Positions 36,684 to 48,400 of a DNA stretch of 64,000 nt are shown here, one piece after another; the stretch's first letter is position 1; the number at the start of each line of letters is the position of its first letter. The position numbers and the translations under genes are program-made. This DNA is from Pomacea canaliculata (lineage: Eukaryota; Mollusca; Gastropoda; Architaenioglossa; Ampullariidae): contig NC_037597.1 of NCBI RefSeq assembly GCF_003073045.1, positions 8,676,717 through 8,740,716 of the forward strand, in the 5' to 3' direction. A model generated the notes under the pieces. It worked only from the letters and a program-made list of their open reading frames with translations. It was not told the origin of the DNA and searched no databases.

Positions 36684-37911
36684 TGTCACGGATCAGTCCG
36701 TGCCTCCTTTGTTTTTTTTTTGTGCAATTGCGCCTGAGTTTGGTGAAAGGAAATGGAGGGGAGCGGGGTGGCGTAGCCAGCCTATGTGTGTGTATGCCAT
36801 GGACAGTCAACGGCGTAATTAGTTGACGGATATAGAGGTCGTGAACCCCACGTGAGTTTCGGACCTCACGTGCGGCTGAAAGAATGCGACACCTGGTCTA
36901 GGGGACTGGGGTGAAGCGTCGGTCGGGGGGGGGGGAGGGAGAAACGAGTAACAAGAGGAAGTATCGAGCAGCGAGTTGAGGGGGGAGAGCCATCCAGCGA
37001 TCGAGAAGCTGATTGATACAGCGGCGGCTGTTAATTGTGTTAATTGTGAGTGGAGTGGATTGATGACGGACTTGCTGTACCGTGTTTGCTACGGAGCCGC
37101 TGCTGTTGCTGTGTTTGGGGATCGCAACTTCTGTTCAGTAGAACTGCTGCTGAAGGTTCCTCGCCGAATCTGCTACTGGGAGCGGTGGACATCGCCGAGC
37201 TGAGAAGTTCCAGAGAAGAACAAACCGAGCCGACGACTATAGGCGGGCAGCATCTCATCACAGCTGGGGAGTGTCGAGCAAGTGGCTCCACTCTCGTACT
37301 TGACAACGACGACGACAAACCGACCGCGTGGAGGGCCGTCGCTGTCGTCTTTAAAAGTTGTGCAGTGTAGTGTCGAGGACACTGACGATTTGATTGTCCG
37401 CTGAAGCCGACAACGCAAAGTAAGACTTTTGCCTTTTGAGTTTACCTCCAGAGAGAGAGAGAGGGGGAAGGTCGTATCCCCCATTGTTTATCTCCACCGT
37501 CAACGTTAGAGGGAGAATAAGACGGTTTACACGGACTGTGTGTATGTGTTTGATAAACATTTATGGGCACACAGACATTGCTGGTGGCTAGAAAGGTGCT
37601 CGGAGAGACTATCGTTAGGTGTGGATTGAAACGGACATATGTATGAGAACTGTTGTAGCAGCCTGCGTGCTGCCGTAGTGTCGATGTTGAACCAACCTAG
37701 GATGTATACTTTCTGATTTAGAACGGATAACAGTGAACTTGTGCTGTATGGTTTAATTTGACCTGCTGGAAATTCTTGTATTACAATTTGTTTTGTTTTT
37801 TTTAGTATTTTTTCTTTTTGGTGTATAATAAATAACAGAACGTCTCAATCTGAAGTGATCTCTTGTCGTTCTTCGTAAAGAATGCGCAATGTCCGACTAC
37901 CGGTCGTGACA
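36684..37911 (+). mobile_element. Solo LTR with 5-bp target duplication (CTGAA)
   Basis: The element starts TGTCACG and ends CGTGACA, is about 1.23 kb long, and is flanked on both sides by CTGAA (36,679-36,683 and 37,912-37,916). A polyadenylation signal in a TATAATAAATAAC context near 37,825 sets the plus orientation. No internal coding region is attached, so it is a solo LTR. The same LTR sits in copy 2 with the same right flank, so it inserted before the two copies separated. Confidence 0.75.
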
Positions 37912-38232
37912 CTGAATGAAGTGTAGATATTGAGATTCGAATTGTAAACATACATTATATACTGGGGAAATAATTTACGATTACAAGTACAAGGGGCCCG
38001 GAGAGGTCGTCTGTCCCGGGGCCCGGGCTGGCTCTCGGCGGCCCTGGCAGCATATAAAAATAATATTCTCTCTTTAACTCTCAGAGATTTCACTTTCTTA
38101 CATCATCGGTCGTTTTTCTTTCGGAATATTCAAAGAAGTTGTTCATGTATCTCTACAAGGGATTTTACGAGTTTAGTTTGTTTTAAGAAGAAAGAAGTGT
38201 ATCAGTAGTTGGGGTCAGTGAGTTCTACTCAC

Positions 38233-41096
38233 ATTTCGAGTCAGCATGCCGATGGCGCCTGTCCACTCTTTCTTCGCATTCACTTCGCCCCAAGTGCCGT
38301 CTGGCGATTGTAAGAGAACGCAGCTGCCACCACAGGGTTAGAAATTCTTACATGAGAAAAATTGCTGTTCATATTTTGAAATGCTTTGAAATAACCGATT
38401 AAACAAATAATCTTTGTCGGAAAATAACACTCCTGCTAGTAGCCAAAGGAAGCTGTAGAAAGACTGTAGAAGAATGTTCTACTCCACAAGCACAAATGTC
38501 ACACATCTCTCAATCATTCCCCTTGCCTTGTCCACTGTTGATACTTTTTGATGGCAAGTTTTGTTATTAGCGCATAGTTGTATTTTCTCATGAATTGATT
38601 TGAGAAAGAATTATTCGTGAAAGGTAAAAGCTACACAACTCGAGGACTAGCAGGAAGAAAGTTTATGTTCAATTTACCTGAAATTGAGTTTTCTTGCGAT
38701 TTCAGTCAGCATATCCATGACCACGCCTTCATAAGCTTCTGTCTCTTTGGATTTGAATAGGAAGAAGGATCTCTAAATATCAAACAAGGGATACAAATAT
38801 TTTAGAACATGAATATATCTATCATTTCAGCACAAGCATCACAACCACAACCGCTTCATCGTGTTGTTTTAAACATTTTTGACTAGTTTTTCACACCAAA
38901 TACTGTACATGCCAAGACGATACAAAATATTTTTCAGTTGATAACTGAACTTTACCAACAGTCGTTACTTTGATATGTTTCAGCTTTCTCTAGAAATAAC
39001 CTGTATGCCATCAATAGTGTAAAAGAATGAAGACAAAGATTCAACGAAAAAAGCACAGAAACATTCAGAACATGAAGTAGAAAGGAAGAAAAAAAAAAGA
39101 AATGAACCAGTTTATCAAAGCGAAAGCAAGTAAATCATTTCCGTTTTTAAAATATGAACTAAACAGAATGAGACGGGAACGTGGAGAGAGCCTTTTAGTA
39201 AGGCAGCGAGGGAATGGGAGTTACCTCCATTACTACGATCCTGAGTTGTCTGACCCCCAGCCCCAGTCCAGGGTTGGGGAAGATAACTTGTGGGGTTAAC
39301 CGGACGGTAGTGAGGGGCAGCGAGGACAAGAATCTGAATTTGCACTTCTCTCCCTCACGAAGTAGAGTCCACAGCTCAGCTCCTCCTGTCTGAAGAGATA
39401 AAATAAACATTGAAAGTCTGCCAGCCTATCGCGTTCTCGCCTTCTCGCGTTCTTACCACCCTTTATGGGGAAGGGCTTCTTGTCCTCAGTCTTGGATAGT
39501 AATATTGCCTTAAGAACGTAAATTAAAGTTTAAAAACTTCCCAACCCCTCTGTGGAGTCAGACACTCCATTTCTAATAGTTGGGTCGACTCGGTGAAGCC
39601 GTCTGCGCCACACGGGTATCTAAAGACTTAGAAGCTATTGCTCTAACCACCCGACTGTCGGCTTCTCTTACCTCTATAAAGACAGGACACAAATCAAAAG
39701 AAGTATTTTTACCGTTTTATTCGCAACAACCAAGACGTTTTCAAAACCTTGGACTGTAGCTTCAAATGGACGGAGATCTTCTTTCGCCAAAATGGTGATC
39801 CATCTTGTTGTGAACTGAAAGTGCCTCAACTGTTCAAAGAATTATAAAGCAAGCACTAAAAGACAGGCATCTGGAATGTCATTTATCATGCAAATACTTT
39901 GTACACACCGAGGCACACACGTTTACACAAAAATACGAACACACACTAATAAAAGTATGTGCACACACTCAAGCATGTAAAGACTATGTCTAGTGGTTAC
40001 TATGTCGTTCTGGGAACAGTAATTAATTTTGTAGATGATTATTAGCATTTTATTGTTCTTCATATCGTCTGTTATCGAGTCTAAAATGCTCTTTCAAGAA
40101 TGAGTACAAGTTTGCAAATGGGTCAATTTCATTTACGTTAGAGTAAAATAAAATTAAAAAATTGTAAAATTGTAAAAACAATTCAGGACCAAAAAAACAA
40201 AACAAATCATTCTCTACCTACTCCATGAAACACTCCTGTCACAAAGTCAGCAGAACCAACAACGACAACATTGTGGGTTGGCAGTGTCGCCAAGTCCAGC
40301 TGAGCGATCTGTGACAAACCCACGTCCACCACCAGCACCGCCAGGCTCGCCGCAGTCAGGTCATCGGTCAAGTCCTTAATATCGACATCTGCATCATGTT
40401 GGGAAACGCTTGACAAAAGTCAACAGGTTTAGGTTTCTTTGTCCTGTTAGTCAGTAGAAAGCGGCTTTGTCTCTGTTGCCGTGTGTGTGTTTGTGTGTAT
40501 GTGTTTATGTGTGTGTGTGTGTGTTCGTGAGCGCGCTTGAATGAGAACAAGATGGCTACTCACTCGCATCGCCGATTTGACTGTTACTGATAACTGTCAC
40601 CTCCAACCACTCAAGCAGTCCGATGACTTCTCTGAGAGCTTGGCTCGCTAAGAAAAAAAAAAGCATGATAAAACCTCTATAAGAATTCGCAATACCAAAG
40701 CAATTTTTTTTTAAATCAGGAAACATTTTTTCTTCCAATCTATTCATTAAGGAATAATTTGTTTAAAACACTGCTGTTTGTCATCTGCTATTTGCAAATA
40801 GGTTACACGAGCATCTATATTAAAATACTTGCAAATATACTACATGAGCATTTGTGTATAGTAGAACACTGACGAGGCGACTAATAGCATCCTGTTAAAA
40901 AAAAACAGTGTGCAAAGAAGAGAAAAAGAAACTCGCTAACAATCAAACCCCAAAACTCACCGGATATTCTGTCGCTGGACACACCGGACTGACACACTCG
41001 GTCTGGCTGTGTCAGTACCAATGTCCACACCACAGAACTAACAGCCAGCATCTCTCTTTGTTGCAGCAACATGTCGGCATCACGAGGGGACGAGCA
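38233..41096 (-). CDS. Ionotropic glutamate receptor, partial (seven exons)
   Basis: Exons, 5' to 3': 41,096-40,961; 40,647-40,564; 40,408-40,222; 39,829-39,713; 39,389-39,225; 38,772-38,678; 38,323-38,233, about 290 residues. The first five belong to the extracellular amino-terminal domain (LREVIGLLEWLEVTVIS, LAVLVVDVGLSQIAQLDLA, HNVVVVGSADF, WITILAKEDLRPFEATVQG, LRIVVMEV). The last two are the start of ligand-binding lobe S1, with YEGVVMDMLTEIARKLNF and SPDGTWGEV-x6-EWTGAIGML, matching the YEGFCIDLL and DGKYGxxxxxGEWNGMV motifs of glutamate-gated channels. Phases agree except for one base between the second and third exons. The rest of S1, the channel helices and S2 were not found before the composite repeat. 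The subfamily cannot be assigned. Confidence 0.7.
39540..39690 (-). mobile_element. tRNA-derived SINE
   Basis: On the minus strand a tRNA-like head has an A-box region (TCGGGTGGTTAGAGC) and a B-box-like GAGTCGACCC. It is followed by a body with GGAGTGTCTGACTCC, which can pair with itself. It lies in an iGluR intron. Confidence 0.55.
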
Positions 41097-41666
41097 CTGA
41101 GATAAAGCACGCTAGAACAACCCTGGTCCTGGTGACGGGTCTGGGTTATATCCACTCTCCAGACCATTGTTTGCACAAGACCACTCACTCAAGACTTTTT
41201 TCTTCTTCAGTGGTGTGCAAACGTCCAGAGGAGTTAGATACACAATGGCCAGGTACCAGATTCAAACAAACAAGGTTTATTGACATCTGTGTAATATTAG
41301 GAGCTGGGATCCTGGATCTTCGCTACACAAGAAATTATTACACTGCTCAATAGGAAAATTAAAGAGGTGAGAATCTGTGAAGGTTTGGATGTCATTGTAA
41401 ACATGTAGATAGGTGACACACACCTTCAACTCCTTACGACTGAATCGCGTGGGTGGGTGCGTGCACGCCCTGCACCTGCTCCGATCAAAATATCTCATTT
41501 TGTGAATGTCTCTAAACACGAAATGACAATAAATTTCCTTGATCGTCTTGAAAACGGCTTTTCCAATTTGTTTATCTTTTTGACATTCGTGAAGCAGGTC
41601 GGTGTTTGTATAAGAGAAGGTACACTTCTTATTTGTACACAACTGCACGACACTTCCACACAGTGA

Positions 41667-42137
41667 TTATCGCATTTCCTCCATTCGAACCTTCCTTTTC
41701 TCCAATTCGTAGACAAACATCTTTGTGTATGTCGTCTTATTAGTCTCCGTCTTCTGGAGAAAGTAAGTTGCTGGGGGAGGGAATCCATCGACAGCGAGAA
41801 GTGATTTTAGCACGTGATCAAATATTGACGAGATGAAAGTGAGCGATAATTGAATGAGAAAAATGAAAAGAAGGGAAGGGTTGGGGTTGCAGTTGGTAGA
41901 GGGGAAGATGATATTGTTTGTACAGCCCATCGTACAATTCCATCGCAAACAAGACTGTCCGCAAGGTCCTGCACCCTTGCCAGAACCTTGCCTACTTGTT
42001 CGTGAGAGTTCTGGCAGGTGACCGTCTGCTGAGATTGTCAGCAAATCTCGATCAAATAGCGGCCAGTCGGGGTATCCAAAGAAGAAGCTCGCATTACCAG
42101 AGACCTTGATCATTACCAGACAACAAGACGTTGCCAT
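41667..42137 (-). CDS. Unassigned open frame, 156 codons
   Basis: The longest minus-strand frame upstream of the iGluR exons. Its first 45 codons (FFFGYPDWPLFDRDLLTIS) look protein-like, and a second frame reads KVLARVQDLADSLVCDG over nearby bases. I recognise no domain. It could be an upstream exon of the iGluR gene with a frame error, or chance. Confidence 0.2.
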   Translation of the reverse strand: MATSCCLVMIKVSGNASFFFGYPDWPLFDRDLLTISADGHLPELSRTSRQGSGKGAGPCGQSCLRWNCTMGCTNNIIFPSTNCNPNPSLLFIFLIQLSLTFISSIFDHVLKSLLAVDGFPPPATYFLQKTETNKTTYTKMFVYELEKRKVRMEEMR

Positions 42138-42139
42138 GG

Positions 42140-45100
42140 ATACACGACACAGACGTGAATGATTGGAGAGGATATTTCACAACAGACTCACCACAGTATT
42201 TGAAGCACGTGCTGATCTCGAACATTAGCATAAAAATCTGATGTTTTTTTTGCTTGTCCAAAGCGATTGAATATTGCTGATGTCTCGCAGGTGTTTGTAT
42301 GTCGTGCTGTCATTTTCGCGGATTGTCTCTAAAATTCCAGGTAAAGACAGCACTCTCTACCCACCCCACATGGCAGGCCTTATCAGAGAGCAAATGTCTG
42401 AAGGCTGATTTACAAGATGCATTCTTATAGAATTTCATGCACCCCCATTGGATCAGATTAATTATCACAAACTAGTCTGGGACCAGAAACGAGCTTTGAG
42501 GTTATCCAGGACTGTAGACTACCTACAAGTCCATCTCTACGAAGTTCAACAAGATGTTCTCGAGACTGACAGTCTCCTTTTCTATTCTTTTTTCTTACTG
42601 TTGTATCAAGGGTCTAAATTATATCTGATGCCTCGCCTGCTACTGCAATCCTAAAAATCCTAATGAACTCTTATTTTTGCATTCGAGTTGGATGTTTGTG
42701 CTACCTTTTACATATTTATTTATCGGCCCAGTGCTGCTGCTCAGGAAGACAAGCACTGCACTCAGATAAAGTCGTGGACGACTTTCCGTAAACACGTGTA
42801 TAAACAAATGTTGTCGGCATCCGACATGAAATCATTTTTCAGATTGCGAATGCAGACTCTAAGGGCCGACATGATTTACACCTCTCTCGTGTTTCTTGCT
42901 GACCTCACCTGAAATTCAGTCGGAAACTCATCCCACACACACACATTATCCAATAAAATTATTTTAGAATACCATAATCCCATTTTATCACAAGGCGAGA
43001 AATCGTTTTTCAGTTGAAGCTCAAGCAGACGTGAGATGTTGACAGGTCAGTTTCAAGGCAAACACCGACAATTTGAACGCATCTCAAGTTATAGTCTAAA
43101 GCACAGCAAACAAACAAACCCTCACCAAAGTCATTGAAATGCATCTGTGCTTTCCTGTGACGTGAACTTTTGACCTCCCAGAACAACATAAACACAGGTG
43201 AGCGGGTCAACAAGCAGCGGGCTGTAGCATCGCCATGTGCCGGACCGTTGAGAATGGCGCAACAGGAGTCGTCTGCTCGCTGTTAATGGCATCACTCCTA
43301 CTTCAGTCCTATTATCATCCTATGTTTTCCTCCATTCCTCTTTTATAAAAGACGAATATGAGAGATGTATTTCACCACTTCGGTTTTTTTTTTCTTCGCG
43401 TAGAAATAGTCCCTGAGGCAATTTACCTTTGTGTATTGTAACAGTTCTCAAAGCGATTAATAAGTTGTTTTTTTAAATGGATTGGCAAACTCGATCTTTA
43501 TAACAAATAGACTTGATGCTAATTTTTAAAAAGATTGTTTTGCTGTTACGTTGGTAGTCACTCGTTCCTGTATTTTTCCTTTGCTGAAACACAGGTCTCT
43601 AGGCCTCCGGAGCTGACTGCTGTGAGAAAATTGGTAGAGACTGGTAAAAAAAACCAAAAAAACAAAAAACAAAAAACAACCGGCAGAGAAAGTATCTATA
43701 TATATAATACCTAAATTATTGTCATATTTACGGCGACATTTTGATACCAGACATCAAGCAAAACAGACCACGAATCCTACTGATAGTTCCTTTAACTCAC
43801 GAAAAAACTTCTTTCTAAGACTTTCGCCTGCGATGATCAACTTTATTTGCTGAGGCTTTTTAAATTCTGTTTGTTCGGTCATCTGCGGGAGGATTTTCAT
43901 GGATTGTGCATGGTTACTAAAGGTGATCCCACCTGTACCCTGGCTGTCACGAGACCTCTTCAAGTGCTCACGATGCATGATGCAAATTTGCAGGTCGGTT
44001 ATCAGGCTGGACCTTTCTCCAACTGTCACTCACTGAAGACAGTCGCACGGCAGCAGGCAAAGGTGTCCGTTAAAGAGTTTGTGCTACCTTGGGTTGCTGC
44101 CTGGTTACTAAATGCACCACTCTTGTTCAATGTGACAATCATGCAACTAATACCGGGACATTAGCAGATGTGGACTCCTGTTAGGAGCAGCCGGACTTTT
44201 GTCCAGGTGTTTGTGTAATACCGTGTAACTAGCAGACTGGAGTTACTCTTCAAGATATTCAATTGTTTCGGAGATGTAGAAGACATTGCTAGCAGACCAA
44301 GGCCCCATCGAAAAGAGGTGGACACCATCTGGAAAATATTAGCTTGTCTGACAGGATGATCATGAAGATGTTGACAGCCTCACCGTCACTCTTTGTGTGG
44401 CGGGCAGTGTCAAGCCCTCTGTATGCTTCTGCTTAGTATTAACAGATGTATTCTTCGAAACACTAAATCATCATTCTACAAACAATTTTTTGAAAAAGAT
44501 GTTTATTTCTCGAACGGAAAAGATGAAAATAAAAAAAGTATAAACTGTGTGTTTGTGCATCAAACAAATGGGCACCTTATCACATTTCATATGAGATTAC
44601 ACATGCAATTAAAACTCGAGATTTATAATTCTTCTTTCTCTCTCTCTCTCACACACACACACACAAATACACAAAGGCGTACGTACAAACATATGCACAC
44701 ATAAAAACATCCAGTATGCACGAGATTCCACCCTAATTAACTTCCCTCACACCCATAATCCACTTCTTTGGTGTCGCGCTTTAATTCCATTTGAAAATAT
44801 TTCTAACTGCAACATTCTCAGCACATGACAAGGGGAAGGTAATGTCTACAGCTCATCTCCCCTCACTTAAAAGATCCCACACTGAAGCGGGTGGCTTAAT
44901 TGTACATATACAAATATTGCTTCAGTAACAGATGCTGCTGTCACTAGCGACCTTAGGATGAGATTTTTTGTCTTGAAAGTCAGTTCCTGCCAGTCTGTGA
45001 GCATTAAGTCGCAAAACTAAAAGCAGTCACGTCACTTACCCATACTTACTTGCGCTACGAATATTGGTGCAAGTGCTTGGCTTCTAGTTCCACTAAGTTC

Positions 45101-45448
45101 TTACCATCCTCCTTTCGCTTAATAGGTTGACTTATTTGTTTTCAAGGGAAACAGCTTCCACCGTGCGTTGATTTTGTGTTATATGGAATCGAGAAAGTGG
45201 CTCAACGTGCAAATATCAATAAAAGTCGGCAATAAAACACCTCACGCACGCGCCTTTCGCGGTCGTCCTCCCCTTCCCCTTTCTCCAACTGCTGCTGTAT
45301 CTGATGCTGGTCGCATTTCTCTCAACAAAGGACGGATCTTTAAAAAAAAACAGCCTTTCCCATCATCGACAAAACCTTGATAGAGTCACAAAATGATAAT
45401 GAGTAACATTTATCATTGAAGTCATAAATAGTAACATGGACAGGATCA
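42140..45448. other. Spacer between iGluR and Dispatched-like genes
   Basis: No certain gene. A minus-strand frame at 43,754-44,029 (DLQICIMHREHLKRSRD) could be an exon of the iGluR gene but shows no known motif. A (CT)n(CA)n microsatellite lies at 44,636-44,668. Confidence 0.35.
44636..44668. repeat. (CT)n(CA)n microsatellite
   Basis: A CT run passes directly into a CA run. Confidence 0.7.
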
Positions 45449-48400
45449 TCACAGTTGTTTGGGAACGTTGGAACCTGCAGCTACTGCCCCGCTAGTCTGT
45501 GAGGAGTCTTCCCCCAACCCCCCGTGGAAACCTTTGCCCTCGCATTGTTTGCATGTCACGTGGTGAGACTTCCGGCCCCGCAGTTTGAAGCGCACCCACC
45601 AGAAGACGGGGACGAGGGAACCCGTCTGTTTCTGCGGACCCACCAGCGCCATGATGACGCTGAAGCCGAGCAGAGCGAAGAAGAGCGAGAAGCCGATGGT
45701 GGCGAACATGAAAATTCCGAACTGCATGAAGAAAAGAATGACAGCGCCGCACATGAAGACGGCGGCGCCCAGCGTCGTGATGGCCCCCGACAAGATGGAG
45801 ATGCCCACGTGATCCAGCATGTCACGTGTCCGGTCCAGGCGGTTCGCTGCGGTGGATGAGTGGTATCCTTCCGCCAGGTGCACGACGTAGTCCACAGACA
45901 GGCCGACCACGAGGGAGAGGTTCAGGGATTCCAGTACCTGCACATTACAGACGGTAAACCAATAATAATAACCAATTAATAACCAATTAATGTATGTTGT
46001 AACTATATTTGTGTATTATTTAAGTGTATTTTATTTATATATTTTGTACTTTATTCCCCCACCCACTCTCCCAACATCGGTTGTGGGCACGAGCCTACCG
46101 AATAAAAGAAATTGTCACTGTCATTGTTTTTGTATTCCTTTCTCTTTTGGTTATTTTTGTCTCGTAAACCAAAATCTTACTATTTAAGGATTTTTGTGAT
46201 CTTTCAAATATATTTACTCTGACAATAGATAAGCCGAGTCCACAAAGTCCTTTCACTATGTAACTATGTAAATCTTGCTTGATGTGACTCTCAGATTAAA
46301 CTGGTCAGTCTGAAGATAATACTCACCCCTAGTTTCCAACCAGCCATAGGAATAAGACCCACGACCATTAGGGTAACAAATCCGATGTCCAAGGTTGCTA
46401 GGAAACCAGTGATTACATTGTGGTTGCCAGGGTGATGACAACAAACGCCAGAGAAAGCCCAAGAGCAATTCCTTGCACTGCCGTGTCTGTGAGTTTCTGG
46501 TGGTGAAGACAAGAGACTGGCGATAAGAGATTTGTTTTTAACAAAAATAGTTGTTAGCCAAACAATCGGCTCACTAATCTGAGAAATGGCGATGTTAGCG
46601 GGTCAAGCTGGGAGGTTCCGGATTCACATCGTGTTTCCACTGACATTTCCCATAAGATGGAACTACATGTAAATTAGTTTTATCCACTGATGTTTAAAAA
46701 TATTCAGTTTTCGCTCCTCATCAAAGGATTTGCGTTGCACAAGATTTTTGTTGAGTCACACACACTGACCAGGAGCAGAAGACATTCACTGCCGCTTGTG
46801 TCATAAAAGTATTTGTATCACTGAAAGCATTTGATGCATGGAAATATATTGTCTATAATGTTGGAAACTGAGACTGAGTGATGTTAATCTGATTAATGTA
46901 GTCAACATTACCTTTTGGACATAGAAACCGTGCCACGGGTTGCTGGATTCCGGTGTGCACTGAAACCCTCCAGCTAACGAGCTTGGCATCACAGACACCT
47001 GAAGATGCACGTGGCAAGATTTTAACAAAATACTCAGAAACGCATCAACGAGAAAAGAAAAAGAACAACAAAAACTAACAGACAAATAACGAGCTCTTGA
47101 CCACACAGACAGATGCAAGAGAAACCAGTATCAAGCAAGAATTCGTATTTTATCCGTTAAATGGATGTTGAAAACGCTTGCTAAACATCAGCTCACAAAA
47201 TACTTGGCATCGAGAGCAAGAAGGCATCATCGACATCGTTGTTTGTTATTGTCTTACCTGGTTTTTGAAGAAGTCATCCCAGGCCTCGACAATGGGGATG
47301 CCGGTGCTGTAGCCGAGGGTGCCCACCTTCAGGGTGGTGTTGACGACGATGGCGGCGTACACTAGACGGGTACCCCAGTCCTTGGCTACCCGCACACAAT
47401 ATGAACATGAGTAGCTTTAGTTAAGAAGGGGTAGGTAACATTTTAAAACTTAAATACTTGTTTGTTGGACTTTTTGTTGTGTTTGTTTGTTTTTTGTTTG
47501 TTTGTTTTTTGTTTGCTTGTTTTTTGGTTTTTGTTTGTTTGTTGTGTTTGTTTTTTGTTTGTTTTGTTTTGTTTTGTTTTGTTTCGTTTTGTTTTGTTTT
47601 ATACTGCGCTTCGAAATCTTTTATCTTACTCCAAACCTCACGTTTGGATAAGTTGTTTTATCTTTGAAGATCAGCATGGTAAGCTAATTTTACCAAACAC
47701 AATGAGGTTTTAGGATACTTTGGAGGAGCTTTGCCTAGTTTAAGTATGTCATGAGTTGTTTTATGACAACAGATGGTGTAGCTTAAATAAACTGTAGACT
47801 CCTGGAGTGTTTAAGGAACCTCCAACGCGCGGGACTTCTGGTGTCCCCTCCATTCGTTGGAGCATAGAACGAAAATAACCACGGATGTCACATTTGTATA
47901 CAGCACAGAAATGTTATTCATGTAGGAGGTGACCCTTGTCGACCCCAGAGCCACGTGTAACAAGCGAGAACTTACTTGGATCTATGGCGGTAGGTCTGGT
48001 GTCGAATTCATCCTTCCCCTCACCCAGCAAGGGGGAGTAGATGCTGTAGTCGTAGTTGGTGGGACCGCGACGGTAGGTGTCGTGCAGCCAGTATCCCATC
48101 ATCGTCTGCATCGACAGTAGCAGACGTTGAGTAATCATCATCGCTGTCATCGCTGCTTATATCACTGTCTTAGTCGTTATCGTCAACACTCTCATCATTG
48201 CTTTCATCCTCATTATCATCCTTATCATCGTCTCTATCATCACTGTCGCTGCCGCTGTTACCCCTGTCTTCGTTGATGTCATTGTCGTTGTCATCAGTGT
48301 TGTCTTCATCGATATAACTATTCCTTTCCTCATTACAGTCATCCCGATCATCGTCGGAGCGAGAAAGGGTGGGTAGGGTGGGAGGAACTTAAAGTGACTA

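Larger units (their letters stand above)
33063..38046 (+). mobile_element. Composite hAT-like repeat, copy 1
   Basis: The left end starts CAGGCCTGACGAGAG with a nearby CCCGGGCCC run. The right end, reverse-complemented, starts CAGGGCCGCCGAGAG with CCCGGGCCCC, so the ends are imperfect inverted repeats of hAT style. The same ends bound copy 2 at 52,237-56,708. No matching 8-bp target duplication and no transposase are seen, so it would be non-autonomous or rearranged. Direct homology to copy 2 covers about 33,063-33,790, 35,860-36,476 and 36,695-38,046. About 34,250-35,100 matches copy 2 in reverse. The interior holds an LTR-element relic, a foldback element, LINE pieces and a solo LTR. Confidence 0.6.

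Noticed and set aside
36976-37370. Open frames within the solo LTR (also 55,637-55,969)
   Set aside because: They lie in LTR noncoding sequence and have no recognisable domain.
45524-45859. Plus-strand frames opposite the Dispatched-like exons (also 50,561-50,794 and 51,651-52,131)
   Set aside because: Antisense shadows of GC-rich coding exons; the minus-strand frames have the domain motifs.
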